Shown here: one piece after another, positions 47,010 to 60,166 of the stretch
Position numbering within the stretch: position 1 is the stretch's first letter
Layout of the letters: each line of letters opens with the position of its first letter
DNA from: Sophora flavescens
Taxonomy: Eukaryota; Streptophyta; Magnoliopsida; Fabales; Fabaceae
Length of the DNA stretch: 64,000 nt
Direction: 5' to 3'
NCBI GenBank assembly: GCA_030762895.1
Contig: CM061062.1
Span: 239,444,019-239,508,018 of the forward strand
The notes under the pieces: model-generated
What the model saw: the letters and a program-made list of their open reading frames with translations, nothing else
What the model was told of the DNA's origin: nothing
Database searches by the model: none
Program-made: the position numbers and the translations under genes

Positions 47010-47215
47010 ATCTGGATATCTTGGTGGACAAGATGTTCAAGATGGCCCAAGTTTTATTCTGGATATCTTAATAGAGAAGATATTCAAGAAGTCGAATTTG
47101 AATAGCTTAAAGGGTAAGGTGTTCAAGAAGGCGAAGGCGAATCTGGGTATCTTAATAGATAAGGTATTCAAGAAGGCGAATATGGATATCTTAATGGAAA
47201 GGTATTCGAGAAGGC
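47010..47215 (+). repeat. Imperfect tandem array in the 5' LTR
   Basis: Units contain TATCTTAATRGAxAAGRTRT and TCAAGAAGGCGAA, about 55 bp each, four to five times. The 3' LTR has the equivalent at 56435-56615. Confidence 0.8.
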
Positions 47216-47862
47216 GTCCCTTATTTGGCAATCGAGCCTGATCAGCTCATTTATTTGGTGTTTGAAGCTCCGGAGATTAAGTATGAATTTAGATGAGGTA
47301 TATGAAGTGTTCATGCATAGTTTTCAAATGATGATGTTTGGGGTGTGAAACCCATTGATAAACTATTTGCTTTGATATGAATGTTTATGTTGTTATGAAC
47401 ATGTATATGTTTATCTGTTTTCTTTTGTGTCGGGCATGTAGTTGTCATGTTAAATCCATATATTCGTTTCTCACTCTTGCATATTTTCTTGTTGGTCCCT
47501 CTACTTGTGGAATATATTCTATCTGAGTATGGGTGGACCTGGAGATGCCCCTGGCACATTCGATGATCTTTAGGTCCGACCTTTAAAGCGACCGTGGATT
47601 TTAAGAATGACCTCTGGAGTCTTCTTAGTAGGTGTCGTATAGAGTGACCAGCTCAATTAGAGCATTAAGTTGGTTTATAACCCTTTTAAGAGGAAAAATC
47701 TTTATGTCTGGCTTTAGAGAGCCATTATTTTGAAGTAAGACGTTTTCTGTTTCCAATAATGTATAATGATATCTTATGTTGTTTCTTTCCCTAAAGGACC
47801 TATATTGATAAAGGTCTAGTTGTGAAAATAATAGGTTGCAGTATAGTTGTATGATGCTTTCT

Positions 47863-47984
<122 letters not shown>

Positions 47985-48167
47985 CCCGTATACGGTTATA
48001 TTTGTGATAGGGTTATGTATGTCGAAGAAAGGAAAAATTTTTACCATTATTTTTGTATTACGAAAAGTGTTAGAAAACATTATTTTTCGAAAGTAACCAG
48101 CGAATTATAATTTTATTTTCCGCATTTGGGTAACTATGTGTTGACCCAAGGAGGGGTGTCGCATTTG

Positions 48168-48180
48168 TGGTATTAGAGCT
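48168..48180 (+). other. Primer-binding site, initiator tRNA-Met type
   Basis: TGGTATTAGAGCT lies four bases after the LTR end. It differs by one base from TGGTATCAGAGC, the usual sequence complementary to the 3' end of initiator tRNA-Met. Confidence 0.85.
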
Positions 48181-48347
48181 AGTCGAGTCTTTCGGGAATG
48201 TTGGGGAATAGGTCTATTGTGTTGATGTTGTGTGTTCTCTGATTAAGACTTGTTTGAATTACTTCTTAGAAGTATTGTGTGTTAATAAGTAAGTAAGCAT
48301 TTCGTTTTCTGGTTGCAGTCTAACTGATTCTATTTTATAGGTCAGTT

Positions 48348-49411
48348 ATGGAACCAGCACCGGAAGGTGGACGTGGATGAGGACGTGGACGCTGGGTCAT
48401 GGAGGGGTCGTAGAGGTGGTCCCTTAGGTGGCCGTGGCAATGCGAATGAAGACTACGATGGTGGAATGGATTATACTACACAAGAAATGGATAACATTGC
48501 GGCGGCTATTTCTATGTAGACAGCTGCTATGGCTGCTCAGACACAGCAAGCTGCGGAAGGCAAGGCTCTGATTGCGTTTCGAAGCCAAAATCCTTCACAG
48601 TTTGGTGTGGATGCTGATCATGAGAAAGCTGATTTATGGATTCAAGAGTTGGAGAAAATCTTTGAGTTGGCGGTCACTGTAGAAGTTAGGGTTACCTATG
48701 CGGCTTTCCTACTGATAGGAGATGCAGAGTACTGGTGGAGGGGTGCTCGACAGATGCTGGAAGCCGATCATCAGGAAATTACTTGGGATGTGTTCAAAAC
48801 CGTATTCCTGAACAAGTATTTTCCGGAGAGTGTTCGGATTGAGAAAAAATAGGAATTTCTGGATTTATATCAAAGAGATCTGACTGTTGGGGAGTATGCT
48901 GCGAAGTTCGAGTCACTTGCCAAATATTGTCGTTTCCTTCAAGCACAGCCAAATGAAAGCTGGAGGTGTGAGCGGTTTGAGGCAGGTCTGAGATTTGAGA
49001 TTAAAGAATCTGTCTTACCATTGCAACTTCGAAATTTTCAAGCTCCAGTCGAGATGAGTCGAAAAATAGAGCAGACGAGGAATAGAAGAGACAATAGAGC
49101 GAATGCTGGAGGACCTTCTCGATCCAAGAACCAATACCATAATCATAATCAGAACCAGGAGAGGAAGCCTTATTTTTGACCATTTGGAAATAACCAGAAT
49201 CAACAACAATATCGTCCTAATAATTCTGAATCGGGAAGTGGAGGCCAGAAGAACCAAAACCAAGGGCAAATCAGAAGATGTTACCGATGTGGAGATCCAA
49301 ACCACATGACAGATACCTGTCCAATAAAAGGAGTTAAGTGTTACAACTGCAATCAAGTGGGCCACTTAGCAAAGGATTGTAATTTCTTGTCACATCAGAT
49401 CGGCTGCCAAT
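48348..49411 (+). pseudogene. Ty3/gypsy gag with two CCHC knuckles
   Basis: Gag packages element RNA. From the ATG at 48348 an RG-rich start leads to stops (TGA at 48378, then others, including TAG before TAAMAAQTQQAAEGK at 48519). The conserved gag core reads ADLWIQELEKIFELA, DAEYWWRGARQML and FKTVFLNKYFPESVR; after a stop near 48850, VGEYAAKFESLAKYCR follows. Two zinc knuckles are complete: CYRCGDPNHMTDTC and CYNCNQVGHLAKDC (49280-49380). In-frame stops, several explainable as C-to-T changes, make it inactive. Confidence 0.88.
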
Positions 49412-49680
49412 AACACCATGAAAAATAAACCGACGACAAAAGGGAGAATTTACACTTTGAGCGTTGATGAAGGTGATTGCGAAATAGATGGTAATATCTT
49501 AACTATACCTTACGATTTGGGTGCGATGCATTTTTTATTCATTTATTTTATTTCGATGGTTTGTCTGAAATTGTTGAAATTGCTTATTTCTTCATTATCA
49601 TATGATCTGATTGATTCAACTCCTTATGCAAAGCCAGAATTATATTTGCTTGGATTATCCTGTTGTTGTCCAGGATAAAT
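49412..49680 (+). pseudogene. Ty3/gypsy protease remnant
   Basis: GRIYTLSVDEGDCEIDGNIL, then IPYDLGAMHFLF corresponds to the retropepsin start, but the D-S-G-A active site has become D-L-G-A. LISSLSYDLIDSTPYAKPE follows. The frame ends at 49678 and sequence passes directly to the 3' UTR, so RT, RNase H and integrase have been deleted. Confidence 0.75.
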
Positions 49681-50019
49681 ACTTTCTTGATGAAAGAAGT
49701 TTTTCGATGAGACTTAATCTAATTACTTTTACTTTTAGTGGAAGTGATCCAGTCTGAATTATTGTCGGACTATTGTTCTTTCAAATCATTGTTAACAAAA
49801 TTCTTGTGAAAAAAGGAGCTTTATTAGATTTGAGTTTGTAAATGTGTACCGATCATGCATCTTTGCATCCTTGAACCTATTAGAGAATCTGTTATGCACA
49901 TGATATTCTTATATTCTTTTCAGGTCAATAAAATCTTTATATATAATCTTGTGAAAGTAAGGTCTCGGGATCTTTCGATCTTGTCTAGCTTCGTGTCACA
50001 AAATTTCGAGGATGAAATT

Positions 50020-50037
50020 TTTTTAAGAGGGGTAGTT
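50020..50037 (+). other. Polypurine tract before the 3' LTR
   Basis: TTTTTAAGAGGGGTAGTT, directly before TGTAACATCCC. The same arrangement is at 251-267. Confidence 0.75.
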
Positions 50038-51348
50038 TGTAACATCCCGAAGTTTTTCTGTTTTCTAATATCGGAAATTTATATAAATATCTTTATATTT
50101 TTATCTGAGACTTAGAAAATTATTTTAATTAAATCGAAACCTTATTTGCACTCTACTTAACGGGAGAGAGTTACGATTAAAATTTAGGTTGAAAAGTCAA
50201 GCGAAACTCGGTTTTCACTGACAGTATAATTATACTGATCAGAAGACCTAATTTTGACTCGTGAATGAAAAACTTAAAGTTTTTATTTAATTTCTAACGA
50301 TTTTGGTTATTTTGAAATATTTCACTAAAAAGTGAAATATTATATTTTATCCGGGCGATATCTTAATCGGGTAAGCGACGGAGCTGAATACGGGATTTCT
50401 GGGAGCCGATAGCGGATAATGCCAATGAGTCATACAAGGTGAGTCACCATGTGAGTGCATTTATGATGCACATGGCATCATCATTACAAACTATAAGGAA
50501 ATTTCACTTAGGTCCTTCAACTTTTCAACTTTTGCAAATTGATCCTTAATCAATATTGCACCTTATCCTTATGAAACAAAATTCCTTGCCCCTTGGTCCC
50601 TATAGCTCATGGCCCAAACCCTCCAAGAGCCCATCTTCATTTCTATAAAAGGAAAACATCATCTTCTACCTTAAGTTTCTTCATTTTTCACTTAAAATAT
50701 CTAAGTTACATAACCTTGTTTTGTGAAGGAAGTGTGTGATTTCTTGCCCATTTCTCAATTCCAAGAGGTAATCTTTGTTCCTCATCTTCATTAAGCATCA
50801 CATTCTTCAATTATTTTCATGATTCCATGCCTTGTTCATCATTTTCAATTCCTAGATCTAGAAAGTTTGAAATTCTCTAGAAAATCATAGAAAAATCCTA
50901 AAAATATGAAACCAATTTCAATGAGTTATTTATCATCTCTACTATCATAATCCTAGTGTATGACTTAAACCAAAATTTCCTCCCTATTTAACCCTCCAAG
51001 ACCGAACCCTACTTGTGTGGGTGTAGGAGATTTTGTTTATTTTTCTTAGAAAGTGAACTTGTATATCATCTTTCTAGTATGTAAGTATGTTGAATCCAAG
51101 TTGTTGTGTTCAAATAAAATCCCTAGCTCAAGTTTCTTTAAAGCCCGAAATTGAGTTTTGGAGGAATTGGAGTATTTGATTTCAATTCTTTGTGTTAAAC
51201 CATTAATCCTATGTCTTGAGTATTAAGAATCATTAATCCAAAGACTTAAGCAATTTAGAAATTTTTAGTCACTAAACCCTAACATGGCCGTGACTTACAT
51301 ATAGGGAATAGGTGATTTTATTAGCTTGTTTTTGATTGGTTTATTGTG

Positions 51349-52755
51349 AAATAGACAACTATAAACACGAGAAGGGGGGTTGAGTTATGTTTATCAGAAT
51401 TTAAAACAAAGTTGAAAACTTTTCGCATACAGAAGCAAAGTTCAGATGAGTGAGAAAAACTCAGTACAGACATGTGACTTGTCTGATGAGATTTCAACAG
51501 AGTAGCAAGCAAGCACACAACTTGAAAACTGATTTAAAGATCACACTTTAACCCCTTAGTTAGAAAGCAGATATAATAATCAAGGCAAACAAAGAGTTTA
51601 AGGGAAGAGAGATTAACACAACTATTTATCCTGGTTCACTCTTCAACACAAAGAGCAACGTCCAGTCCTTGGCAGCACCAAGTTTTATCCATTATAACTG
51701 ATCAGGTTACAGACTCCAAGTATTGTTTGCACACCTAGCCTCTTCAGGCTCAAAGACAAGTATTCTTTGCACACCTAGCCTCTTCAGGCTCAAGGACAAG
51801 TATTCTTTGCACACCTAGCCTCTTCAGGCTCACTCAAGTTTGGTTGAGAAGTTTGTTTGTAATAAGTACAATCGATGCATGACAGTTCTTTTTCACCGAC
51901 ACTCGAGAGAGTGGTTTAAAATGTAAGCTTAGGAAAGATCATGAAATAACTTCAAATGATTGAAGAATACAGATTGAAAGAATGAAGAAATAAATGCACA
52001 GATTAATGGTTCTCTTAATGCTGTGAGTTCTATCTATCTTCATCTTCAATGACTTTTGTATTTATAGCCTTCAAGCATTTAAGATCCGTTAGAGACATTC
52101 CTTCAATTATGGGCATCAAGAAGAACTTCAATAAATGCAATAGAGTCGTTTTGGACAGCCATTAATGTAATAAGAACGTTGGTTGTACTCTAACATGAAG
52201 AGTCATGGCTTTATGCATCGTGTAGTAGCCATATCAGAGTTGTGCAGAGTGCTTTTTGTACTTTTCTGAGTACATTTCCCTTTTGTGTAATAGTCGGAGT
52301 ACTAGGGATTAAAGTATGTTGGAAACATTCTTTAACTGGACTTCACTTCTGATTTTGTAGGTTGCTTGTGAGAATGACTTCTGATTTTTTTTGATAAGCG
52401 TGAGACTAAGTGAGATAGACCTTCAGAGTCTTACATATGAGGGGACAGCTTCCAAAAGCTTGTTTGGTCTTTGGTACTTCATCGAGAAACCTTAGATAAG
52501 TGTAGGGACTTATCAGAAGAAAGGTTGAGACTTCTCTTGAAAAAAGTCAATAATCCTAGTCAGCAGTCAGGTTGACTTGTTGCTTATCCAGATAGGTTGT
52601 CATCAATGTGGGAAGACAGGTGTCTTACTATTTTGATCTGCACACTAAGTAGACAGGTTAGAAACCAATAAGTAGGTTAATTAAATCATTATCCAATGTT
52701 TAGTTTTCATCAAAACTCAGGAAAATGCACAACAGACATTTTAGAGACTTAATAG
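51349..52755 (-). mobile_element. Insertion, probably a copia (SIRE-like) solo LTR
   Basis: The 5' LTR reads straight across this position. ATTGTG occurs on both sides (51343-51348, 52756-52761). Read on the minus strand it has TGTTGTGCATTTTCCTGAG near one end, and CAACCCCCCTTCTCGTG and a ...TATTTCA end at the other. That layout resembles SIRE/Maximus-type copia LTRs. The exact ends and TSD are not resolved. Confidence 0.5.
51718..51835. repeat. 40-bp tandem repeat, three copies
   Basis: Unit AAGTATTCTTTGCACACC plus TAGCCTCTTCAGGCTCAAGG, three times. Each unit contains the small hairpin AGCCTCTTCAGGCT. Confidence 0.95.
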
Positions 52756-55039
52756 ATTGTGGTTTGTTGAAGGATAAAAGTGTTGTGTTGGGTATGTGTG
52801 TTGACGACTTTTGGATTCGCGATAAAGTTTTAAATTGGAAGCTAAATTATTCAAGAGGTAAGAGGGGATTGCCTGAGGGATTTTTCCGATGGCTACATGC
52901 TATCAAGTTGTGGGTCTATATTATTTATCTATGGTTGTGGTGTTTGTTTAATTTATTTTATGTCGTGCTATTTTATTTATTTATTTGCAGTTATGTATTA
53001 TAGTGCTTTAATGCATGATCTGCCTGGGTTAATTGCTATAATGTTGTTGATGATTGTTGATGTTGTTTGTGGATTGAAAAGCCTGACAATGGTCAGTGCT
53101 TAGTGAGTAATGAGGTTCAAAAAAGTTAAAAAGTTTTTACGGGATAGTGAGTTTTAAGTGATGATAAATACTTAGGTTTATTGGTTGGTTGAAAATGAGA
53201 AAAATTTGAAAATATTACCATTTTAATGATTTATTGATGTAGGAGTGTTTTATGAGTTACAGTGAGGACGTAACCATGAAATTATTTTTGTACTGCTAAT
53301 TTTTAGGTGAATAAATCCAAAGTATTGTAAAAAGTTATTTTATGAAATTAATCTTCGAAGATAACTTAATTATGATTTTAGAAAATTATTTAAATGGAAA
53401 AGATCGAGTTTTGACTTAAAGGACTTTAAAATGCTGGATGACGACAATTCGGAAAAGTATTTATGGCAAGTAATTTTAAAGTGGTAGTCTTTATTTTAAA
53501 CAAAGATTTAGTCTATGTGACTTTATTCTTGAAAATTAAAATTTTCAGAAAAAGATTTATTAGAAATTTAATGATTTTATAAAGAGATTTCTAGTAGGTT
53601 TGAATGGTTTTCTGTAAACGAGTTTTACTGAATGACTTGGATAAGTTGTACAGTTTTTGTTTTAAATGAAAAATGGTGTACTAGTATTCTTAAGACGTTA
53701 TGGACATAGTGTCCTCTGGATTTGGTATCCTAATTAAGGTGTTAGGGACAAAAGGTTTTACATGCATTACTTGGCAGATATGCCTATGGCACTAATCTGG
53801 ATATCTTGGTGGACAAGATGTTCAATGTGACAACCTCTACCCTGCATGTACTATAAAGTTTTAAATATAACAGGATAAAGATATAATATCATGCATCATC
53901 ATTTAATTGAAATGGAAGGTCCATGGGTAGAAAGGTCCCACATGAACATCAACAACAACGCGGAAATAAAACATATAAGTTTTGGGTAAAATAAAAACAT
54001 AAAGACGTAAAGCAATAACATATCACCCAACCCCGATGTCACATTCAGAGCTGGTATAAAAAGGTTCCGGAATAAATCAACGAAATACAAACAACTAAAC
54101 TAAACAACTAAAACTGATAAAGCTAAACATCCAACTAAGTCGTGGCTCCTCGTAGTCACTCCTCAACAGGCTGCTCACCGTCCTCTGCAAAGTGCCAATC
54201 AGGCCAAACAAACAACAGAAAGAGGGGAGTAATAAAACATATAATCACAACGGCATGGGAATAGGAAGCAAGATGGTCATACATCATGGCATAGCGTTAT
54301 GACAACATACAAGATATAGATATCATCATCATCTAATTATATCAACCTATTCATCAACCAACACATGCTATGCGGTGCAATGCAACACTACTCCGCTACT
54401 TCATCAATGCATGTGGATCCAACTAACACAGGATGTCAACTTCGGAGTTACATTTCCGTATTGGCCATATCAGCATCGAAACCGGAAGTTTATCAACTAG
54501 TGAACCCTATGGATAGCCGCATATCATAACCGGATACGCACCTCGGTGGCGCACGATTCACCAAACCATGGTTGAACCACTCGAGACTTGGGCTAGATCA
54601 TCATAACAGGACGACCTCCCCTATGTTAAACATCCCCCTCAACATCAACTCCAATGCTCTATGGAAATGGCATAACAACAAACAAGGCAACCACCTCCTT
54701 TGCTTGGGCCTAAAACCACCCAAGACTTATCACCAACATCAACACCAACACCTTAGGCCCAAACCACGGGGTCAAGGCCCATTTGACCAAAAAGCACTAA
54801 GGTACAACTTAACAACACCTCGACCATGAAGCATCGAGGCCACTTTGGCCAAAAGGCACCAAAACTCAACAACATTCGGTAACCCATTAGGTACCGATTT
54901 ATACCAATTCAGCTTTATAATCCTCTTAGTTAATCATTAACCAAGTTATCTAAGTCCCTTTATTCGGTTATTACATTGTTACATCACTACTGGGGATAAT
55001 TGGGGTCAGAACCCCTTAATTTCCTTTAATTTGGTTTCT

Positions 55040-55250
55040 GATCAAGAGGGGAAGCATGGGCGTGCTTGTCCCCAGCACGGTCATGCTTCCACTTAAGTGA
55101 AGCACGGGCGTGCACTCTATTAGGCACGGTCGTGCTCCTCTGCTGCACAACCGTGCTAACTGCGCGACCATTTTCCAGAATTCCAACTGGGAGCACGGGT
55201 GTGCTCTTTGTTCAGCACGACCACCATGCTCAATGCACGACAGTACTGTT
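55040..55250. repeat. Cluster of AGCACGGNCGTGCT motifs, first group
   Basis: About eight copies with drift (GCACGGGCGTGC, GCACGGTCGTGCT, GCACAACCGTGCT and others), 15-40 bp apart, within the solo LTR. A second group is at 56125-56300. Confidence 0.85.
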
Positions 55251-56124
55251 CTGGGCAGGAAACAGAGCCTAGTTCTTGGGCATAAACTCTATAAACACTC
55301 TCAAATCAGAACCTAGGGTCCTTGGACTAATCCATTGGCATCAAACTCACCTTCCACTAACAATTCATAATTAGTTAACAACCTTAAGTAATTAATACTT
55401 AATTACTATATCAATTAGGGGTCCTAAATTAACCAATTAGGGCATTTATCAACGTGTTACCTTAATCAACATAAATCAGCCAAACAGTCATGATATCCAA
55501 AGCATCAACCAACATATTCATGGTATAATATCAACCAACTCAGCCAACATAATCACATTATAACATTAAAACATTATAATAACATAATAGATGTAGCCAA
55601 TCTCAACATGAACCTATTCAACATAACAATATAACCAATAACACATATAAACCGTTCATCATAGCATCAATGACAGTAAGCAACATACTCAAGACATGGC
55701 ATTTATCATATAACAACATAAAAGGGGTCATGGGAACCCCACATCTTATGATACCCCCTTGCCTAGAGATTATACTATCCTTCTCCCCATACCTGGATTG
55801 AAGGTAGCCCTAACCACAAAGCCAACAATGAACTGGTCTCGAAACCTCAAGAGGCTCGCTCTGGTGACGAGCCTTGGATTAACAGAACATACAGCGATTA
55901 GTTTCCAATTCAAACTAAGAAGAGGAAACTTACAAAGGATATCACTTACCTCACTAGGATGAACCAACACTAACCAAGCTTCCAAAAAGAACCTCCAAAC
56001 ACCAACAAGCAATGGTTTTAGAGAGAAAAGGGAAGAAATTCGTGTAGGGTGACTGCTAGAGTTTTAGAGAAGGGTTCAAACAGAAACCCTCGGTTACTGT
56101 GCCTATTTATAGGCTGCCACCACT

Positions 56125-56300
56125 GAGCACGAGCGTGCTTCCCACTAAGCACGGTCGTGGTGGACATAGCATCAGCGAGATGCGGTCCGCACATTGAGCA
56201 CGTGCGTGCTCACCATTGAGCACGGACGTGCTCAACTTAAAACTCGCAACACGCTTTAGGCTTTAAGTAGGGCGTGCTGGCTAATGAGCACAGGCATGCT
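56125..56300. repeat. Cluster of AGCACGGNCGTGCT motifs, second group
   Basis: About six copies, including GAGCACGAGCGTGCTT, GAGCACGTGCGTGCTC and GAGCACGGACGTGCTC. Confidence 0.85.
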
Positions 56301-56434
56301 CATCTACCAAAATGGGAATTTTAAGCCAAAAAATCCCACTTAGGCCTTAACCAACAACTTTAACTTATACCAAAGGCTTAAACAATCAAACAGGCATGTA
56401 TAAAAGCACTTAACGAAAAACAGGGTGTTACATT

Positions 56435-56615
56435 CAAGATGGAGCAAGTTTTAATGTGGATATCTTAATAGAGAAGATATTCAAGAAGGCGAATCTGAAT
56501 AGCTTAAAGGGTAAGGTATTCAAGAAGGTGAAGGAGAATCTGGGTATCTTAATAGATAAGGTATTCAAGAAGGCGAATCTGGATATCTTAATGGAAAGGT
56601 ATTCAAGAAGGCGTT
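56435..56615 (+). repeat. Imperfect tandem array in the 3' LTR
   Basis: Equivalent of 47010-47215: TCAAGAAGGCGAATCTG units, about four copies. Confidence 0.8.
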
Positions 56616-57393
56616 CCTTATTTGGCAATCGAGCCTGATCAACTCATTTATTTGGTGTTTGAAGCTCCGGAGATTAAGTATGAATTTAGATGAGGTATAT
56701 GAAGTGTTCATGCATAGTTTTCAAATGATGATGTTTGGGGTGTGAAACCCATTGATAAACTATTTGCTTTGATATGAATGTTTATGTTGTTATGAACATG
56801 TATATGTTTATCTGTTTTCTTTTGTGTCGGGCATGTAGTTGTCGTGTTAAATCCATATATTCGTTTCTCACTCTTGAATATTTTCTTGTTGGTCCCTCTA
56901 CTTGTGGAATATATTCTATCTGAGTATGGGTGGACCTGGAGATGCCCCTGGCACATTCGATGATCTTTAGGCCCGACCTTTAAAGAGACCGTGGATTTTA
57001 AGAATGACCTCTGGAGTCTTCTTAGTAGGTGTCGTATAGAGTGACCAGCTCAATTAGAGCATTAAGTTGGTTTATAACCTTTTTAAGAGGAAAAATCTTT
57101 ATGTCTGGCTTTAGAGAGCCATTATTTTGAAGTAAGACGTTTTCTGTTTCCAATAATGTATAATGCTATCTTATGTTGTTTGTTTCCCTAAAGGACCTAT
57201 ATTGATAAAGGTCTAGATGTGAAAATAATAGGTTGTAGTATAGTTGTATGATGCTTTATATATATATATATACCCGTATACGGTTATATTTGTGACAGGG
57301 TTATGTATGTCGAAGAACAGAAAAAATTTTACCACTATTTTTGTATTACGAAAAGTGTTAGAAAACATTATTTTCCGAAAGTAACCAACGAAT

Positions 57394-58143
57394 ATGAAAA
57401 TGCAAAATATGAAAAAAATGATTTAATAAATAGACATAATCGATAGACAATGAATGTTATATAGATTCAATTTTTTTATTCGTTATATTATAAAATTGGA
57501 TTTCACATGTTTATATGTGTGTGTGTTCTTCATTATTAATTTTCTATATTTTTTAAATATATTCTAAAATGTATAGTTTTTTTTTATTGTTTATCTTAAT
57601 ATATAAAAGTAAGGAGTACATGAGTATTTTTTTTTCCGTCCAATTGCAGATCTTTATTATATATCATGCATAGGTATATTGTTGTGTTTTGTTTAGGAAT
57701 TAGGGTATGTGTTTTTTAGTGTATATGTATGTGGTAACCATTATCGGATAATTTACATTTGAATACATGAAAATGTCTAACTTCTCTATATTTTATGTTT
57801 TAATTATAATAGAAATATTTAATTATTAGTCTTTTTTATTATTTTCCAGTTTCAAATATAAAAAACATATTTTAATATTATGCAACATTTATTGATTTTA
57901 TGAAGTTAATTTTACGTTTTAATGGTTATTTTTAATTTTATTAAACTACACATAATGTAAATATAAATCTAAGTACTTATGATAATTGAATCAATAATTT
58001 TGTCTTATTTTCTTTTAATTTAATATGGAATTATAATATTAAATATCACTTATAAATATGTTATTTAATTATGTTTAGTTTCCATAACATATTTTTTAAA
58101 TATTACTTTTAAGTTTCTAAACTCTTATATATTTATTATATTG
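57394..58143. repeat. End of tandem-duplication copy 2
   Basis: Matches 39066-39815 apart from the AT expansion. Stops at the start of the next CACTA element (TTTATTATATTG then CACTAC). Confidence 0.85.
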
Positions 58144-58159
58144 CACTACAAAAAAAAAG

Positions 58160-58540
58160 GCAAATAGCGACCGCAAAAATCGGTCGCTATTCAAAAGACT
58201 TCTGCCGCTATCACCATTAGCGACCGAATCTGTCACCGTTTCTTAGGGGTATCTAATACCCTAGTCGTTAACTAGATAGCGACCGATTTTCTACAGTGGT
58301 CACTAAATTGCAACCGAATATTCGTTGCTATTGTTGTTGCTGACAGGTTGGTCACCCGTTCATGGTAACCAAAATAGCGACCAACAGGTCGTAGCTAACG
58401 CGGTGGATGTTTTGCAAATATCTAACCATAGTTAGAAACTGAAACAACGGTCGCTATTTCAGTCGCTATTGTGCAAATATTTTATGCTTGTTTAGCGACT
58501 AATTTGGCGGTGGCAATTTCGGTCGCTATTTGTTTTTTTA
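58160..58540. repeat. CACTA subterminal repeats, TAGCGACCG type
   Basis: Multiple AATAGCGACCG words and their complements CGGTCGCTATT in both orientations (for example 58165, 58180, 58218, 58276, 58375, 58450 and 58530). These are the presumed TNPA binding sites of this family. Confidence 0.85.
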
Positions 58541-58791
58541 TATAATTAAATTATATAATATTATATTAGTTATCGAAGTTAATTTATTAATGTTTTGATG
58601 TTATAATTAACCCTAATAATAATATGTAAACAAAAATTAAATTTGCATTTAAAGAAAATTGTAACCCAAATAAATAAAAGTACTATATATATCATCCATG
58701 CAAAAGCAAATGTTCATGACATAATTAAAGAAACATCCATAAAAGTACTAACAGTCGTCGAAATGTAACAGTACAATTAAAATAAGAAAGA

Positions 58792-60078
58792 TCATGATGG
58801 AGGTGGGTCATCGTCCTGCTGTGCATCAACGTCGACATCCTCCTCGTCGTCCTCTGCAGTAGGCGGCGGTGGTGGTGGTGCAACCGGCGGCTGAAGATGC
58901 AGGTGAGACAAGATGAATCGTGTCATGCCTCTCAACTCATCAATCTCAGCCTCCAAGGTCTTCTGCTTGGCATCCTTCTCGACGAGCTCCTTAGTCAGGC
59001 ATGTAATATGATGCTGCATATGCTCTACGACCTCTAGAGGAACGCTTGCCATGCCAGTGTCTTCAGACGAACGGGACGACAAGGCCACATAATGACTGCC
59101 CAACTGCCCATGCCCATACACATGCCCCTTCTTATTTTTACCTCCCACAACCTCCAAAAATATGACATTCGAATCAATGTAAGGTGGAGAGTGTTGCTCC
59201 TGGCTAGAAGAACCACCCTCCTGTGTGGCACGTGTATAAGCATCTCTGAGGGCATGATCATATTTTTCCTACAAAATAAAATTGATTATCATATTATTAA
59301 CAATTAACAATTAACAATTATTAGCAAATAATAAGTCGAATGTAATTAAACTAATTAATTTTGTAAGTAAAGGTTTCCATTTTATACTCACAGAAATGTT
59401 TTTGGCCTTATCATTCACCCATTCTCCTGACTTCAGCTTCTTGGTTTTTTCGAGGAGCTCATAAGCTATAGGGGGTCGGGTAAACTGCCGAGTCTACAAA
59501 TTAAAATAAATTAGCGCAACTTGAGTCACAATAAAATAATGAAATAGAAAATAAATTAAAAAAACTACAGTACGTACTATCCTCTCAAAATGATCTCTTG
59601 CCCCGACCGAGCCCTCCCAGTGTAGGTCGATGCTCCACTATCCTTTGCCTGATTTTGTTTGGCGATTGCACTCCTCTTTTGAAAATCCTCACCAGCCCAA
59701 TGTTGTAGTAGTTCCTGTAGCACGTCAGGTTCCATCCAATTCCCCTTATCCTTCCCTTTCCTCAACTTGTACATTGCATTTTTCATAATGCAAGCACCCC
59801 TATGATAAAAACCCTTCCTGATAGCATTCTCATGATGTGGGTCCCAGGTAAACGCTTTCTGCATGAAATACATAAATAATAGATAAACATAACATATATA
59901 CTAATTCAAAATATTTATAATGCAACGTATAAACTAAATGTATGCAAGTAACTAAATTTTAATTTACCCTAAACTCTCTGTACCACATGTCCCTCACGTC
60001 TTTATCTACTGAAGTCCACGTGGGCCATGATTGCTCGAACTTCTCCTTGGGATCTTCGAGGTCTCATCAGTAGTTTCC
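58792..60078 (-). pseudogene. CACTA tnpA-like gene (Transposase_24 type), 3' exons
   Basis: Four exons can be read on the minus strand. About 60078-59968 has EKFEQSWPTWTSVDKDVRDM. 59858-59580 has AFTWDPHHENAIRKGFYHRG and later DSGASTYTG. 59494-59391 has FTRPPIAYELLEKTKKLKSG. 59268-58792 has EKYDHALRDAYTRATQEGGS, EVVGGKNKKGHVYGHGQLGS, a coiled-coil-like part and a Pro/Asp-rich tail. Introns have GT-AG borders. After ASTYTG the conserved continuation (GSVGARDHFERI) is in another frame, so there is a one-base frameshift near 59610. The 5' exons were cut off by the gypsy insertion. Confidence 0.8.
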
Positions 60079-60166
60079 TTATGAGGATTCAACATAAGAT
60101 TGAAAAAACCATAATGCATTTATGTTTTTAAACATTGTCATAAAAAAAAAAAAATTAAAAGCTTAC

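Larger units (their letters stand above)
53826..56432 (-). mobile_element. Solo LTR of a second family, 2.6 kb
   Basis: On the minus strand it begins TGTAACACCCTGTTTTTCG and ends AGAGGTTGTCACA. A perfect 5-bp duplication TTCAA flanks it (53821-53825, 56433-56437). The host LTR continues on both sides. A fragment of the same family is at 13327-14129. Confidence 0.92.
50038..57393 (+). mobile_element. 3' LTR, with two insertions and a truncated end
   Basis: Begins TGTAACATCCCGAAG. It matches the 5' LTR in blocks around insertions at 51349-52755 and 53826-56432. It lacks about 58 terminal bases of the 5' LTR (48106-48163) and then joins copy 2 of the tandem duplication. Confidence 0.88.
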
